NCBI GenBank assembly: GCA_023423475.1
Contig: JAFAFN010000090.1
Span: 1-21,041 of the forward strand
Reading direction: 5' to 3'
Length of the DNA stretch: 21,041 nucleotides
Origin: Actinomycetes bacterium
GTDB lineage: Bacteria > Actinomycetota > Acidimicrobiia > Acidimicrobiales > Microtrichaceae
In this document: positions 14,581 to 20,489 of the stretch, piece by piece
How the letters are laid out: every line of letters begins with the position of its first letter
Numbering within the stretch: position 1 is the stretch's first letter
The notes under the pieces: generated by a model
The model's database searches: none
What the model was told of the DNA's origin: nothing
What the model saw: the letters and a program-made list of their open reading frames with translations, nothing else
Made by a program: the position numbers and the translations under genes

Positions 14581-14766
14581 ATGGGCATCTTCGACAACGA
14601 TCGTCCCGAAGGCTTCAAGGAGTCCGACGACTCCGGTCCGGCGATCCATCCGGAGAAGCTGCCGCCCCGGGAGAAGCTCGCGATGAACGCCAAGGACATC
14701 GAGGACTTCGTCGAGCACTTCAACGAAGAGGGCGAGCCGCTCAGCGGCGAGCAGGGCGCTCCCTGA
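14581..14766 (+). CDS. Small acidic protein (61 aa), unknown function
   Basis: ATG 14581 is preceded by a strong GGAGGAAC site. The frame is open further upstream, but the extension is Pro/Ser/Arg-rich intergenic DNA. The 61-residue product is highly acidic, hydrophilic and Pro/Glu-rich, with one predicted short helix (AMNAKDIEDFVEHFNEEGE, 34-52). There is no signal peptide, membrane segment or Cys. It is not a family I recognise. The good ribosome site, ORF-appropriate codon use and a strong terminator after it support a real gene. Confidence 0.7.
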   Translation: MGIFDNDRPEGFKESDDSGPAIHPEKLPPREKLAMNAKDIEDFVEHFNEEGEPLSGEQGAP

Positions 14767-14807
14767 TCCCTCCTGACGAACGACGCCGACCCCGATGGGG
14801 TCCGCAC

Positions 14808-14841
14808 CACGGGCCGGTCACCACTCGGTGACCGGCCCGTG
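14808..14841. terminator. Strong bidirectional hairpin between convergent genes
   Basis: CACGGGCCGGTCACC (14808-14822), loop ACTC, then its exact complement GGTGACCGGCCCGTG (14827-14841): a perfect 15-base GC-rich stem with a 4-base loop, midway between the acidic-protein stop (14766) and the opposing stop (14874). There is no U-run, as is common for actinobacterial terminators. Confidence 0.8.
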
Positions 14842-14873
14842 TCGTCCCCGCCCGGGCAGGGGCGTCGGGTCGT

Positions 14874-15359
14874 TCAGACGTGGGTGTGCGGGTGGTGACC
14901 GTGGACCTGCTGGCTCTGGGGGTGCGGCAGCTCGTCCTCGATGGGCCGCGGGCCGAACGACGCGGCGATCCACTCCGCGATGGCGACCGCGAGCACGTGC
15001 CGATCGAAGTCCTGCGCGCTGACCCTGCGGAGGTGCAGCGCCGCCTCCTCGGTCGCCTTGCCGCCGAAGCGCACGATCTCCTCGGCGGGATCCAGGCACA
15101 CGCGGAACACTGCGTCGTGCTCGCCGCCCGGCTCCCTCGCGACCAGGAAGAACTGGCCGAAGTGCTCCTCGCCGAGGCCCGCCAGGAAGCCGTGGGCCTT
15201 CAGGCGCTGCTCGACCGAGATCACCAGGCTGCGGATCTGCTCGCCGATGACCGGTCCCTGTTCGACCACGAACCGCTCGGCGGCCTGCACCCGTTCCCGG
15301 TGTCGTTCGATCGCCTCGTCGATGCTGGAGAGATCGTCGGTGGTCGTGGTCATCGCCAT
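14874..15359 (-). CDS. Conserved-looking protein with histidine-rich C-terminal tail
   Basis: ATG 15359 is chosen because GGAGG(GGG) precedes it at about six bases; an upstream in-frame start at 15413 lacks a site. The 161-residue product has an N-terminal helical stretch (residues 8-55), a mixed alpha/beta core (FGQFFLVAREPGGEHDAVFRVCLDP near 70-95), a second helical part, and ends in HPQSQQVHGHHPHTHV with six His in the last 14 or so residues. Such tails bind Ni, Zn or Co in metallochaperones (HypB, SlyD), but no metal-handling domain is seen here. I do not recognise the family. Cytoplasmic. Confidence 0.75.
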   Translation of the reverse strand: MAMTTTTDDLSSIDEAIERHRERVQAAERFVVEQGPVIGEQIRSLVISVEQRLKAHGFLAGLGEEHFGQFFLVAREPGGEHDAVFRVCLDPAEEIVRFGGKATEEAALHLRRVSAQDFDRHVLAVAIAEWIAASFGPRPIEDELPHPQSQQVHGHHPHTHV

Positions 15360-15448
15360 GTGGGCCCCCTCCGGGTCGTTAGCTCTTCCCTTCCCACCTC
15401 GACGGCCCGTCAACCACTCGACTCGGTGGGGCCGTCCGAGAACGCAAA

Positions 15449-15485
15449 GAGCCCGGGCCCCTGCGATGGCAGGCGACCCGGGCTC
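15449..15485 (-). terminator. Terminator hairpin downstream of the HSD10-type dehydrogenase
   Basis: GAGCCCGGG (15449-15457) pairs perfectly with CCCGGGCTC (15477-15485), enclosing an inner CCTGC-GATG-GCAGG stem-loop. Read on the minus strand, it ends 18 bases past the dehydrogenase stop and is followed by TTTGCGTTCT, a weak U-rich tail. Confidence 0.75.
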
Positions 15486-15502
15486 CGGTGCAGAGCGTCA
15501 GC

Positions 15503-16282
15503 TCACTTCGGCTGCATGCGGGTGCCGGTGTCGATGCGGACCGACTCGCCGTTGATGTAGCTGTTGCGGAGCAGCTCGACGGCCAGCGAGGCGTACTCGG
15601 CGGCGTCGCCGAGACGCTTCGGGAAGAGGGTGTCCTTCTTCAGGTGGTTCTTCATGTCCTCGTTGCCGCCGTAGATCGGCGTGTCGAAGAAGCCGGGGAT
15701 GATCGTGTTGGCACGGATGCCCGCCGGGGCGAGATCACGGGCGAGCACGAGCGTGAGACCGACGATGCCGGCCTTGGACGCGGTGTAGGCGGCCTGGCCG
15801 ACCTGACCCTCGAGCGCTGCGACCGAGGCGGTGTTGACGATCGCGCCACGCGAGCCGTCCTCGTCGACGGGGTCGGTCTGGCTGATCGCCGTGGCGGCGA
15901 GGCGGGTCACGTTGAAGGTGCCGACGAGGTTGATGTCGATGACCTTGCGGAACATCTCGAGATCGTGTGCCGACTCGTAGGTGCCGTCGCGGCCGATCGT
16001 GCGGGTCGCCCAGCCGACGCCGGCGGAGTTCACCACGGCGCGCAGCGGGCCGAGCTCCTTGGCCGCCTCGACCGCAGCGATGACCTGCTCGGTGTCGGTG
16101 ACGTCCGCGGCGGCGAACACGCCACCGGTCTCCTTGGCGAGTGCGTCGCCCTTCTCCTGTTGACGGTCGAGATCGAGGATGACGACCTTGGCGCCGCGCT
16201 CGGCGAGCGCCCGGACCGACGCCTCCCCGAGGCCGGAGGCCCCACCCGTCACGATTGCAGATGCACCATTGAGTTCCAGCAT
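15503..16282 (-). CDS. HSD10-type short-chain 3-hydroxyacyl-CoA dehydrogenase
   Basis: This 259-residue SDR starts at ATG 16282. Relatives (HSD17B10/type II 3-hydroxyacyl-CoA dehydrogenase) oxidise 3-hydroxyacyl-CoAs, including branched 2-methyl-3-hydroxybutyryl-CoA, with NAD+. The nucleotide-binding GGASGLG is at 13-19, Asp at the end of strand 2 (LDLD, 36-39) favours NAD over NADP, and NSAGVG is at 85-90. The catalytic triad is Ser153 (NTASVAALEGQVGQ, the hallmark of this subfamily), Tyr166 and Lys170 (YTASK). Length fits the family. A -10-like TAGAGT ends seven bases before the ATG, so the mRNA is probably leaderless, and an operator-like palindrome sits directly upstream. It likely shares regulation with the acyl-CoA dehydrogenase. 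Confidence 0.9.
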   Translation of the reverse strand: MLELNGASAIVTGGASGLGEASVRALAERGAKVVILDLDRQQEKGDALAKETGGVFAAADVTDTEQVIAAVEAAKELGPLRAVVNSAGVGWATRTIGRDGTYESAHDLEMFRKVIDINLVGTFNVTRLAATAISQTDPVDEDGSRGAIVNTASVAALEGQVGQAAYTASKAGIVGLTLVLARDLAPAGIRANTIIPGFFDTPIYGGNEDMKNHLKKDTLFPKRLGDAAEYASLAVELLRNSYINGESVRIDTGTRMQPK

Positions 16283-16289
16283 GTCGAGG

Positions 16290-16295
16290 ACTCTA
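16290..16295 (-). promoter_or_regulatory. Candidate -10 box for a leaderless dehydrogenase mRNA
   Basis: TAGAGT on the minus strand is followed by seven bases (CCTCGAC) and then the ATG at 16282, so transcription would start at or next to the start codon. No ribosome-binding site is seen. The operator palindrome abuts it upstream. Inferred from position. Confidence 0.4.
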
Positions 16296-16311
16296 TTGAC
16301 CGCGCGGTCAA
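16296..16311 (-). promoter_or_regulatory. Candidate TetR-type operator upstream of the HSD10-type dehydrogenase
   Basis: TTGACCGCGCGGTCAA is a perfect 16-base palindrome, 13 bases before the start codon, and abuts a -10-like TAGAGT, so a bound protein would block RNA polymerase. It shares the TTGACC-N4-GGTCAA core with the site at 5191-5208 before the acyl-CoA dehydrogenase. No regulator gene is in the window. Confidence 0.6.
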
Positions 16312-16368
16312 GTCGCCAGCCGTCGCCCGAACACGGCGGCGACGGCCGGCCGATCGCGCTCCGAGCAC

Positions 16369-16374
16369 TAGGTT
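16369..16374 (+). promoter_or_regulatory. Candidate -10 box for a leaderless mRNA
   Basis: TAGGTT is followed by six bases and then ATG 16381, the geometry of a leaderless actinobacterial transcript; no ribosome site precedes this gene. No convincing -35 is visible. Confidence 0.4.
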
Positions 16375-16380
16375 CGGCCC

Positions 16381-16830
16381 ATGCGCCAGACCTTGCTCAT
16401 CCTGCACATCATCGGAGTCGCCACGTGGTTCGGCGGCAACATGGTCCTCGCCTTCGTGGGCCCCAGAGTGGGCTCCGCCGAGGCATCCACCAGGGTGTGG
16501 TGGGCCGAGACGCAGGGCGCCATGGCCCGCGTGCTCTACAACGTCGCCGGCATCCTCGTGCTGATCACCGGCGTGGGCCTGGTGCTCGACAGCGACTACT
16601 TCGAGTTCTCGAACATGTTCGTGTCGATCGGCTTCCTCGCCGTCATCATCGGCGCGGGACTCGGCATGGCCGTGTTCGGCCCCGGCTCCCGGGCACTCGC
16701 CGCCGCGATCCGTGACGGCGATGCAGATGCCGAGCGGGCCGTCACCGCACGCCTCACCGCCTTCGGGGCGCTCGACTCGATCGTCGTGGTGATCACCATC
16801 GTCGCAATGGTCGGCAAGTGGGGGCTCTGA
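16381..16830 (+). CDS. Small four-helix integral membrane protein (DUF2269/CopD-like)
   Basis: This 149-residue protein starts at ATG 16381. Four hydrophobic segments are near residues 3-28, 55-70, 77-99 and 122-145. The first contains LHIIGVATWFGGNMVLAFVGPRV, a pattern with an early His and WFGG/WxGG that resembles DUF2269 and CopD-like small membrane proteins, in which the His can be a haem or metal ligand. I cannot show a cofactor here. The short loop DGDADAERAVTARL between helices three and four is charged. Expression is probably leaderless. The last three codons and the stop form part of a terminator hairpin. Confidence 0.75.
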   Translation: MRQTLLILHIIGVATWFGGNMVLAFVGPRVGSAEASTRVWWAETQGAMARVLYNVAGILVLITGVGLVLDSDYFEFSNMFVSIGFLAVIIGAGLGMAVFGPGSRALAAAIRDGDADAERAVTARLTAFGALDSIVVVITIVAMVGKWGL

Positions 16831-16842
16831 GCGAGCCCCCAC
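16818..16842. terminator. Terminator hairpin with the stop codon in its loop
   Basis: GTGGGGGCTC (16818-16827), loop TGAGC, then GAGCCCCCAC (16833-16842): a perfect 10-base stem. The TGA stop of the small membrane protein (16828-16830) lies in the loop, and the opposing lipoprotein gene ends 30 bases further on. There is no U-run. Confidence 0.7.
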
Positions 16843-16871
16843 CCACCTGGGGACCGTGAGGTCCCGCCCGA

Positions 16872-17210
16872 TCAGTTCTCGGGGACCGTCAGATCGCTCG
16901 CATCCGGGATGCTCATGTCCGGGTCGAGCCCGGCGTCGTCGAGCATGCACTTGGTGATGACCTCGGTGAACTTCTCCTGGTCGTCACCGGGGAACGCCTC
17001 CTCGACGGTGTCGGCGTCGTTCATCTTGGCGAAGTCGAGCCCGGCCTCGTCCGCACCGTCGGCGACGCACTTGGACACCTCGGGTGACAGGTCGGCCTCT
17101 TCCTCGAGGTCCTTCTGGAAGTCGGCCTTCGAGTAGCTGCTGCTGGAGCAGCCCACACCGGTCACCGCGAGTCCTGCCACGAGCACCGCGGCGATTCGCA
17201 TCCTCTTCAT
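16872..17210 (-). CDS. Small putative lipoprotein, unknown function
   Basis: ATG 17210 has AGAGGAG five bases upstream; the open frame to 17300 is not needed. The 112-residue product begins MKRMRI, has a hydrophobic core, then VTGVGC with Cys21 as the probable lipidated residue (position -3 is Gly, so the lipobox is not perfect), followed by a Ser linker. The mature part is very acidic, with Cys48 and Cys88 in SKCVADG and TKCMLDD contexts; these may form a disulfide. The arrangement resembles small secreted actinobacterial proteins of the two-Cys helical type, but I cannot name the family. Likely anchored on the outer face of the membrane. Confidence 0.75.
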   Translation of the reverse strand: MKRMRIAAVLVAGLAVTGVGCSSSSYSKADFQKDLEEEADLSPEVSKCVADGADEAGLDFAKMNDADTVEEAFPGDDQEKFTEVITKCMLDDAGLDPDMSIPDASDLTVPEN

Positions 17211-17352
17211 CTTGCTCCTCTTGGTTGGGGGACCTGCCACCTCCCGACCTCGAACGTATCGCCGGGTGACGGCGATCCGGTCCGTGGTGGCGGACGGCAC
17301 CTACCACCACCGGCGCGAGATCAACCCCCGATCTGCGCGGACCGCCGTCGAC

Positions 17353-18243
17353 TCAGCCTGCGACGACGTCGACCCAGGACCCCTCGAGCTCGTCGATGAT
17401 CGGCCGCACGATCAGGGTGTAGGTGTCCGACATGGCCGTCTCGCGGTGCTCGGCCTGTGCCGCCAGGCGCTGCGGGTCGAACACGACGGCCATGAACGCG
17501 GCACGGCTGGGGAAGGCGTTGAACCTCACCTGGTCCCAGGCCCTGCCGTCGCCGACCGCCACACCCTCGGCCCGGAACCACCCGGCGATGCGGATGCCTT
17601 CGGGCACCGCGATCCGCGCCGCGTGCTCCTGGTAGGCGGTCATGTGCTCGATGCTCGTGGCCAGGTCGTTCACCGACCGGTCGAACGCGATCACGTGCAC
17701 GACGACCACCGGCCCGTCATCCACGGTCGATGGATGTGGGACGTCGTCCGGGGCAGGCGCATCCGCCGGCCGGGGCGGCGGGGCGAACGGCTCGCAGCCG
17801 ATGATGATCGTGCGCTCCATCCCCGCGTCCTTGTGGACGTGGTGCTCGGCGAACTCCGGCCGTGCCTGCATCTCAACGAACGCACGTCGGCTCGGGTACT
17901 TCACCACCGCGACGCGGTCCCAGGGCGGATCGTCACCGAGCAGCTGGGACTCGACGTCGCCGAAGAGCACGACCTCGGCACCCACCGCGGCGAGCGAGTC
18001 GAGCGGCGCGTACAGGTCGTCCGCCTCCCGGCCCGAGAGCTCGCTGGGACGGCCATCGGCGTACTCGGCCCGCTCCCGGTACCGCATGAGGTTGACCATC
18101 CACACCGGACCGTCGTCGTCCCGGTCGAGCATCGAGGCCATGTAGTCCTCGTCCACGGCGCCGTAGCGCACGGTGAGAGCGAGCTCGTCGGCGCGACCGG
18201 CCAGACGTTCCGGATCGGCGAGGTGTTCCTGGCTGGCGTCCAT
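17353..18243 (-). CDS. Tandem DUF1330-like (dimeric alpha/beta-barrel) protein
   Basis: I choose ATG 18243 because GGGGGAG precedes it at about eight bases, giving 296 residues; GTG 18303 would add 20 Asp/Ala-rich residues and could serve a leaderless mRNA, as a -10-like TATTGT lies ten bases before it. Two related ferredoxin-like halves are visible. The first (about 40-150) has VWMVNLMRYRERAEY, then VVLFGDVE, then WDRVAVVKYPSRRAFVEMQ; the second (about 178-290) has VVVVHVIAFDRSV, IRIAGWFRAEG, WDQVRFNAFPSRAAFMAV. Both end with YPSRxAF-type motifs typical of DUF1330. A Pro/Ala linker (about 153-175) joins them. The function of this family is unknown. It is divergent from the SCO6745-family gene. 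Confidence 0.8.
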   Translation of the reverse strand: MDASQEHLADPERLAGRADELALTVRYGAVDEDYMASMLDRDDDGPVWMVNLMRYRERAEYADGRPSELSGREADDLYAPLDSLAAVGAEVVLFGDVESQLLGDDPPWDRVAVVKYPSRRAFVEMQARPEFAEHHVHKDAGMERTIIIGCEPFAPPPRPADAPAPDDVPHPSTVDDGPVVVVHVIAFDRSVNDLATSIEHMTAYQEHAARIAVPEGIRIAGWFRAEGVAVGDGRAWDQVRFNAFPSRAAFMAVVFDPQRLAAQAEHRETAMSDTYTLIVRPIIDELEGSWVDVVAG

Positions 18244-18300
18244 GGCGATGGCTCCCCCGGCCGACGGTGCGGCCTCGTCCCGATCCGGTCGATCTTCTGA

Positions 18301-18311
18301 CACTCAGAGTG
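18301..18311. promoter_or_regulatory. Inverted repeat in the divergent promoter region
   Basis: CACTC-A-GAGTG is a perfect 11-base palindrome between the tandem DUF1330-like gene and the SCO6745-family gene. It could be an operator controlling both, or part of the -10 region of the minus-strand promoter. Short, so chance is possible. Confidence 0.35.
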
Positions 18312-18354
18312 CAACAATAGCGTCGGGATCGGAACAGCACCCGGGGGAACGACC

Positions 18355-19221
18355 ATGACGAACTGGACGGAACTGAGCGCACGGGCGTCCTTCGCCTCGC
18401 ACCGACTGATCGGTTGGATCTACTGGGACCCGGTCGCGATCGAGCGCTACGCGGCGCTCGGCATCCCCGACGGCGCCGGCTACTACATCGCCAGTCGGGG
18501 CGCTCCCCTCGCCCCCGCCGGCCACCAGGCGGTGACCGCGGCGTTCTCGACGATCCACCCCGGCTTCATCGAGCACTGCATCGAGCTGGCAGGGCGGCAC
18601 ACCACGTGGGAGTCGATCACCGACGCTCGCGACGAAGCGGTGGGCATCGGGCTGCGTCGCTACGTGCCGGAGATCTGCGACGAGCTCGCCGAGCTGCGTG
18701 ACCCGCTGTGGCAGGCCGCTGACGAGCTCCGGTCCGCCGGCAAGGTGCTCTTCGCCGCGCATCGCCAGTGGCCGCGCAGCGATGACACCGTGGTGTCGGC
18801 CTGGCTCGCCGTGAACTGCATCAGGGAGTGGCGCGGCGACACGCACTTCGCGTTGCTCGCAGGGGCCGATCTGGACGCCGCGCAGGCCGGGCTGCTGCAC
18901 GACGCCCACTTGAACTACCCGGGTGACTGGATCCCGCGCAGCCGCGGCGCCGACGACGCGGCGATCGATGCCGCGTTCGCCGCGCTCGAAGCTCGTGGGC
19001 TCGCGAGCGACGGGCGGGTGAACGCCGCCGGGCTGCAGCTCCGCCAGGAGATCGAGGACCGCACGAACGAGCTCGGCGCCGCTGCCTGGCGCCTGCTGGG
19101 CGAGGCGACGACGCTGCGCTTCCTCGAGCTGGTCGAGCCGGTGGGCGAGCGACTGCTGGCGCGCATCGACGAGACCGCCGGTCCGAACTGGATGCCCGCA
19201 GCGCGCGAGCGCCGCTCCTGA
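18355..19221 (+). CDS. SCO6745 family protein
   Basis: This 288-residue protein starts at ATG 18355 with GGGGGAAC upstream. It matches the pattern of actinobacterial SCO6745-like proteins: an N-terminal helical part with a YYIASRGAPL segment at about 43-52 (family form: YFAxRaAPLG), then PGFIEHCIELA, RYVPEICDEL, an RPL/GR-like region, LRSAGKVLFAAHRQWP, and a strongly conserved middle WLAVNCIREWRGDTHFALLAGADLDAAQAGLLH (about 149-181), followed by a C-terminal TEL/EERTNxLGAAAWRLLG segment. It is mainly helical with no signal peptide or obvious catalytic motif, and its role in the family is unknown. It converges with the lipoprotein gene, and its stop lies in an inverted repeat. Confidence 0.75.
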   Translation: MTNWTELSARASFASHRLIGWIYWDPVAIERYAALGIPDGAGYYIASRGAPLAPAGHQAVTAAFSTIHPGFIEHCIELAGRHTTWESITDARDEAVGIGLRRYVPEICDELAELRDPLWQAADELRSAGKVLFAAHRQWPRSDDTVVSAWLAVNCIREWRGDTHFALLAGADLDAAQAGLLHDAHLNYPGDWIPRSRGADDAAIDAAFAALEARGLASDGRVNAAGLQLRQEIEDRTNELGAAAWRLLGEATTLRFLELVEPVGERLLARIDETAGPNWMPAARERRS

Positions 19222-19246
19222 ACGACTCCGGCTCAGCCGCAGGAGC
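19214..19246. terminator. Inverted repeat spanning convergent stops
   Basis: GCTCCTG (19214-19220) pairs with CAGGAGC (19240-19246), and an inner CGGCT-C-AGCCG (19229-19239) lies between. The stop of the SCO6745-family gene (19219-19221) and the opposing lipoprotein stop (19233-19235) both fall within this structure. The two genes are only 11 bases apart. Terminator role inferred. Confidence 0.45.
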
Positions 19247-19712
19247 CGACGAACACCGACGTCGCTCGCACCCAGTCCGGTGCGTCGTCCGCGGTGGCGA
19301 CGATGGTCGCCCGTGTCTCGGGTCGGATCACCTGCTCCAGGATCTCGTCGACCCGGTCGAAGGCGATCTCCTCGCTGTCGTCGTTCGGACCGCACGTCTG
19401 GACGACGGTCGATCCGGTCACGACGACCACCGAGGGGCCGACCCGGAGCGTGCCGAGCACCTCGTCGCCCTGCTCGGGGCAGCCGCCCTCGAGGGCCGTA
19501 GCGTCGGCGCCGCACGAGCTGGTCGGATCGGCGCCGACCGCGACCTCGTGCAGCTCGCCGACCAGCTCTTCGACCGACGTCGTGGTCGTCGAGGGTGACC
19601 CCGTCAGTGCCCGCGGCTGGTCACCGCCGCAGCCCACGGACACGGTCGACCAGGCGACCGCCACCAGCACGAGCAGCAGCTGAGGGACGGGCAGAGACCG
19701 CGGTGTCGTCAT
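19233..19712 (-). CDS. Putative lipoprotein with Cys-rich mature domain
   Basis: The start is ATG 19712, since the upstream open frame to 19841 overlaps the DUF1989 gene. Residues 1-27 form a lipoprotein signal with VSVGC28; GGDQPR follows. A Ser/Thr linker leads to a 120-residue extracytoplasmic domain with further Cys residues (SCG, GGCPEQGD, TCGPND and the C-terminal SCG). These could make two disulfides. The strand pattern (LRVGPSVVVVTGSTVVQTCG, TIVATADDAPDWV) suggests a small beta domain. I do not recognise the family. It lies 40 bases downstream of the DUF1989 gene on the same strand. Confidence 0.72.
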   Translation of the reverse strand: MTTPRSLPVPQLLLVLVAVAWSTVSVGCGGDQPRALTGSPSTTTTSVEELVGELHEVAVGADPTSSCGADATALEGGCPEQGDEVLGTLRVGPSVVVVTGSTVVQTCGPNDDSEEIAFDRVDEILEQVIRPETRATIVATADDAPDWVRATSVFVGSCG

Positions 19713-19752
19713 GGCGGTTCCGACGACCCCGACGAGCCATCGGTTCCCGGGC

Positions 19753-20340
19753 TCAGGTGATCGACGGGAGGTGCTCCACGAGCAGGTGTCCGCCGGGCAG
19801 TCCGGGGATCTCGTCGTCAGGACACGCCGAGACGCCGACACGCACGTCGGTCAGGGCGACCACGACGAAGGAGTCGCCCGGTGCCATGGCCGAGTCCGAC
19901 AGCGCGTCGTAGCAGTCGGCGTCGACCGTCGTGGAGACCCAGAACGAGACCATGCCGCTCAGACCGGCCCGGTCGGTGCCGAGCGCCGCGCCGATCAGGT
20001 CCTGGCACCCGGGGCGACCGTCGTCGTAGATGTCCGACCAGCACCCGGGCATCATCACGTCGATGCGGCCCTCGCCGGTTCGGTCCTGCAGCTCGAGCAC
20101 CGGGGTGCCGCCGGTGTCGACCAGCACCTCGCCCGGCTCGAGGTGGAAGGCCATGACCGGCCGGCCGAACCGGGCGAACCCGTTCACGTTGCGGCTGAAC
20201 GACGTGCTCAGACCGACGAAGCTGAGGTCGCCGCCCTGGCGGCCATCCGGCGTGGTGACGCGGAGGCGTTCGCCGACGCCGAGCTCGATCGCGACGGCCT
20301 GGCCCCTGGGGACCTCGTGGCGGGCAAGAGATGTGTGCAT
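19753..20340 (-). CDS. DUF1989 (urea carboxylase-associated-like) protein
   Basis: This is a 195-residue protein with ATG start at 20340. It shows the DUF1989 fold pattern: GERLRVTTPDGRQGGDLSFVGL at 23-44, then SFSRNVNGFARF, a GEVLVDTGGTPVLELQDRTGEG segment near 70-91, DVMMPGCWSDIYDDGRPGCQDLIGAALG at about 94-122 (the family has a GCCS/Cys-rich site there) and a final FVVVALTDVRVGVSACP (158-174), a conserved C-terminal turn. Family members are near urea carboxylase, allophanate and hydantoinase genes and may bind a metal; their precise activity is not established. The neighbouring hydantoinase-B-like gene fits that context. Cys100 and Cys112 lie in the predicted cofactor area. Confidence 0.82.
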   Translation of the reverse strand: MHTSLARHEVPRGQAVAIELGVGERLRVTTPDGRQGGDLSFVGLSTSFSRNVNGFARFGRPVMAFHLEPGEVLVDTGGTPVLELQDRTGEGRIDVMMPGCWSDIYDDGRPGCQDLIGAALGTDRAGLSGMVSFWVSTTVDADCYDALSDSAMAPGDSFVVVALTDVRVGVSACPDDEIPGLPGGHLLVEHLPSIT

Positions 20341-20418
20341 GTCGACTCCCGTCGTTGGCAGGGACGTCGAGCACAGGTGCGCTCGACGGCCCGCCTGCGG
20401 TTCCGGAGAACCGCCGAC

Positions 20419-20432
20419 GACCCCGTGGGGTC
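20419..20432. terminator. Short hairpin between hydantoinase-B and DUF1989 genes
   Basis: GACCCC-GT-GGGGTC is a perfect 6-base stem; with a C-G pair further out it extends by one. It lies about 60-70 bases past the hydantoinase-B stop and about 80 bases upstream of the DUF1989 start on the same strand. Possible terminator or attenuator; weak support. Confidence 0.3.
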
Positions 20433-20489
20433 GGCGTGACGACGGACGATCAGCGCGACGCCGACCGTATCACCGGCTTCTTCAGTGGC

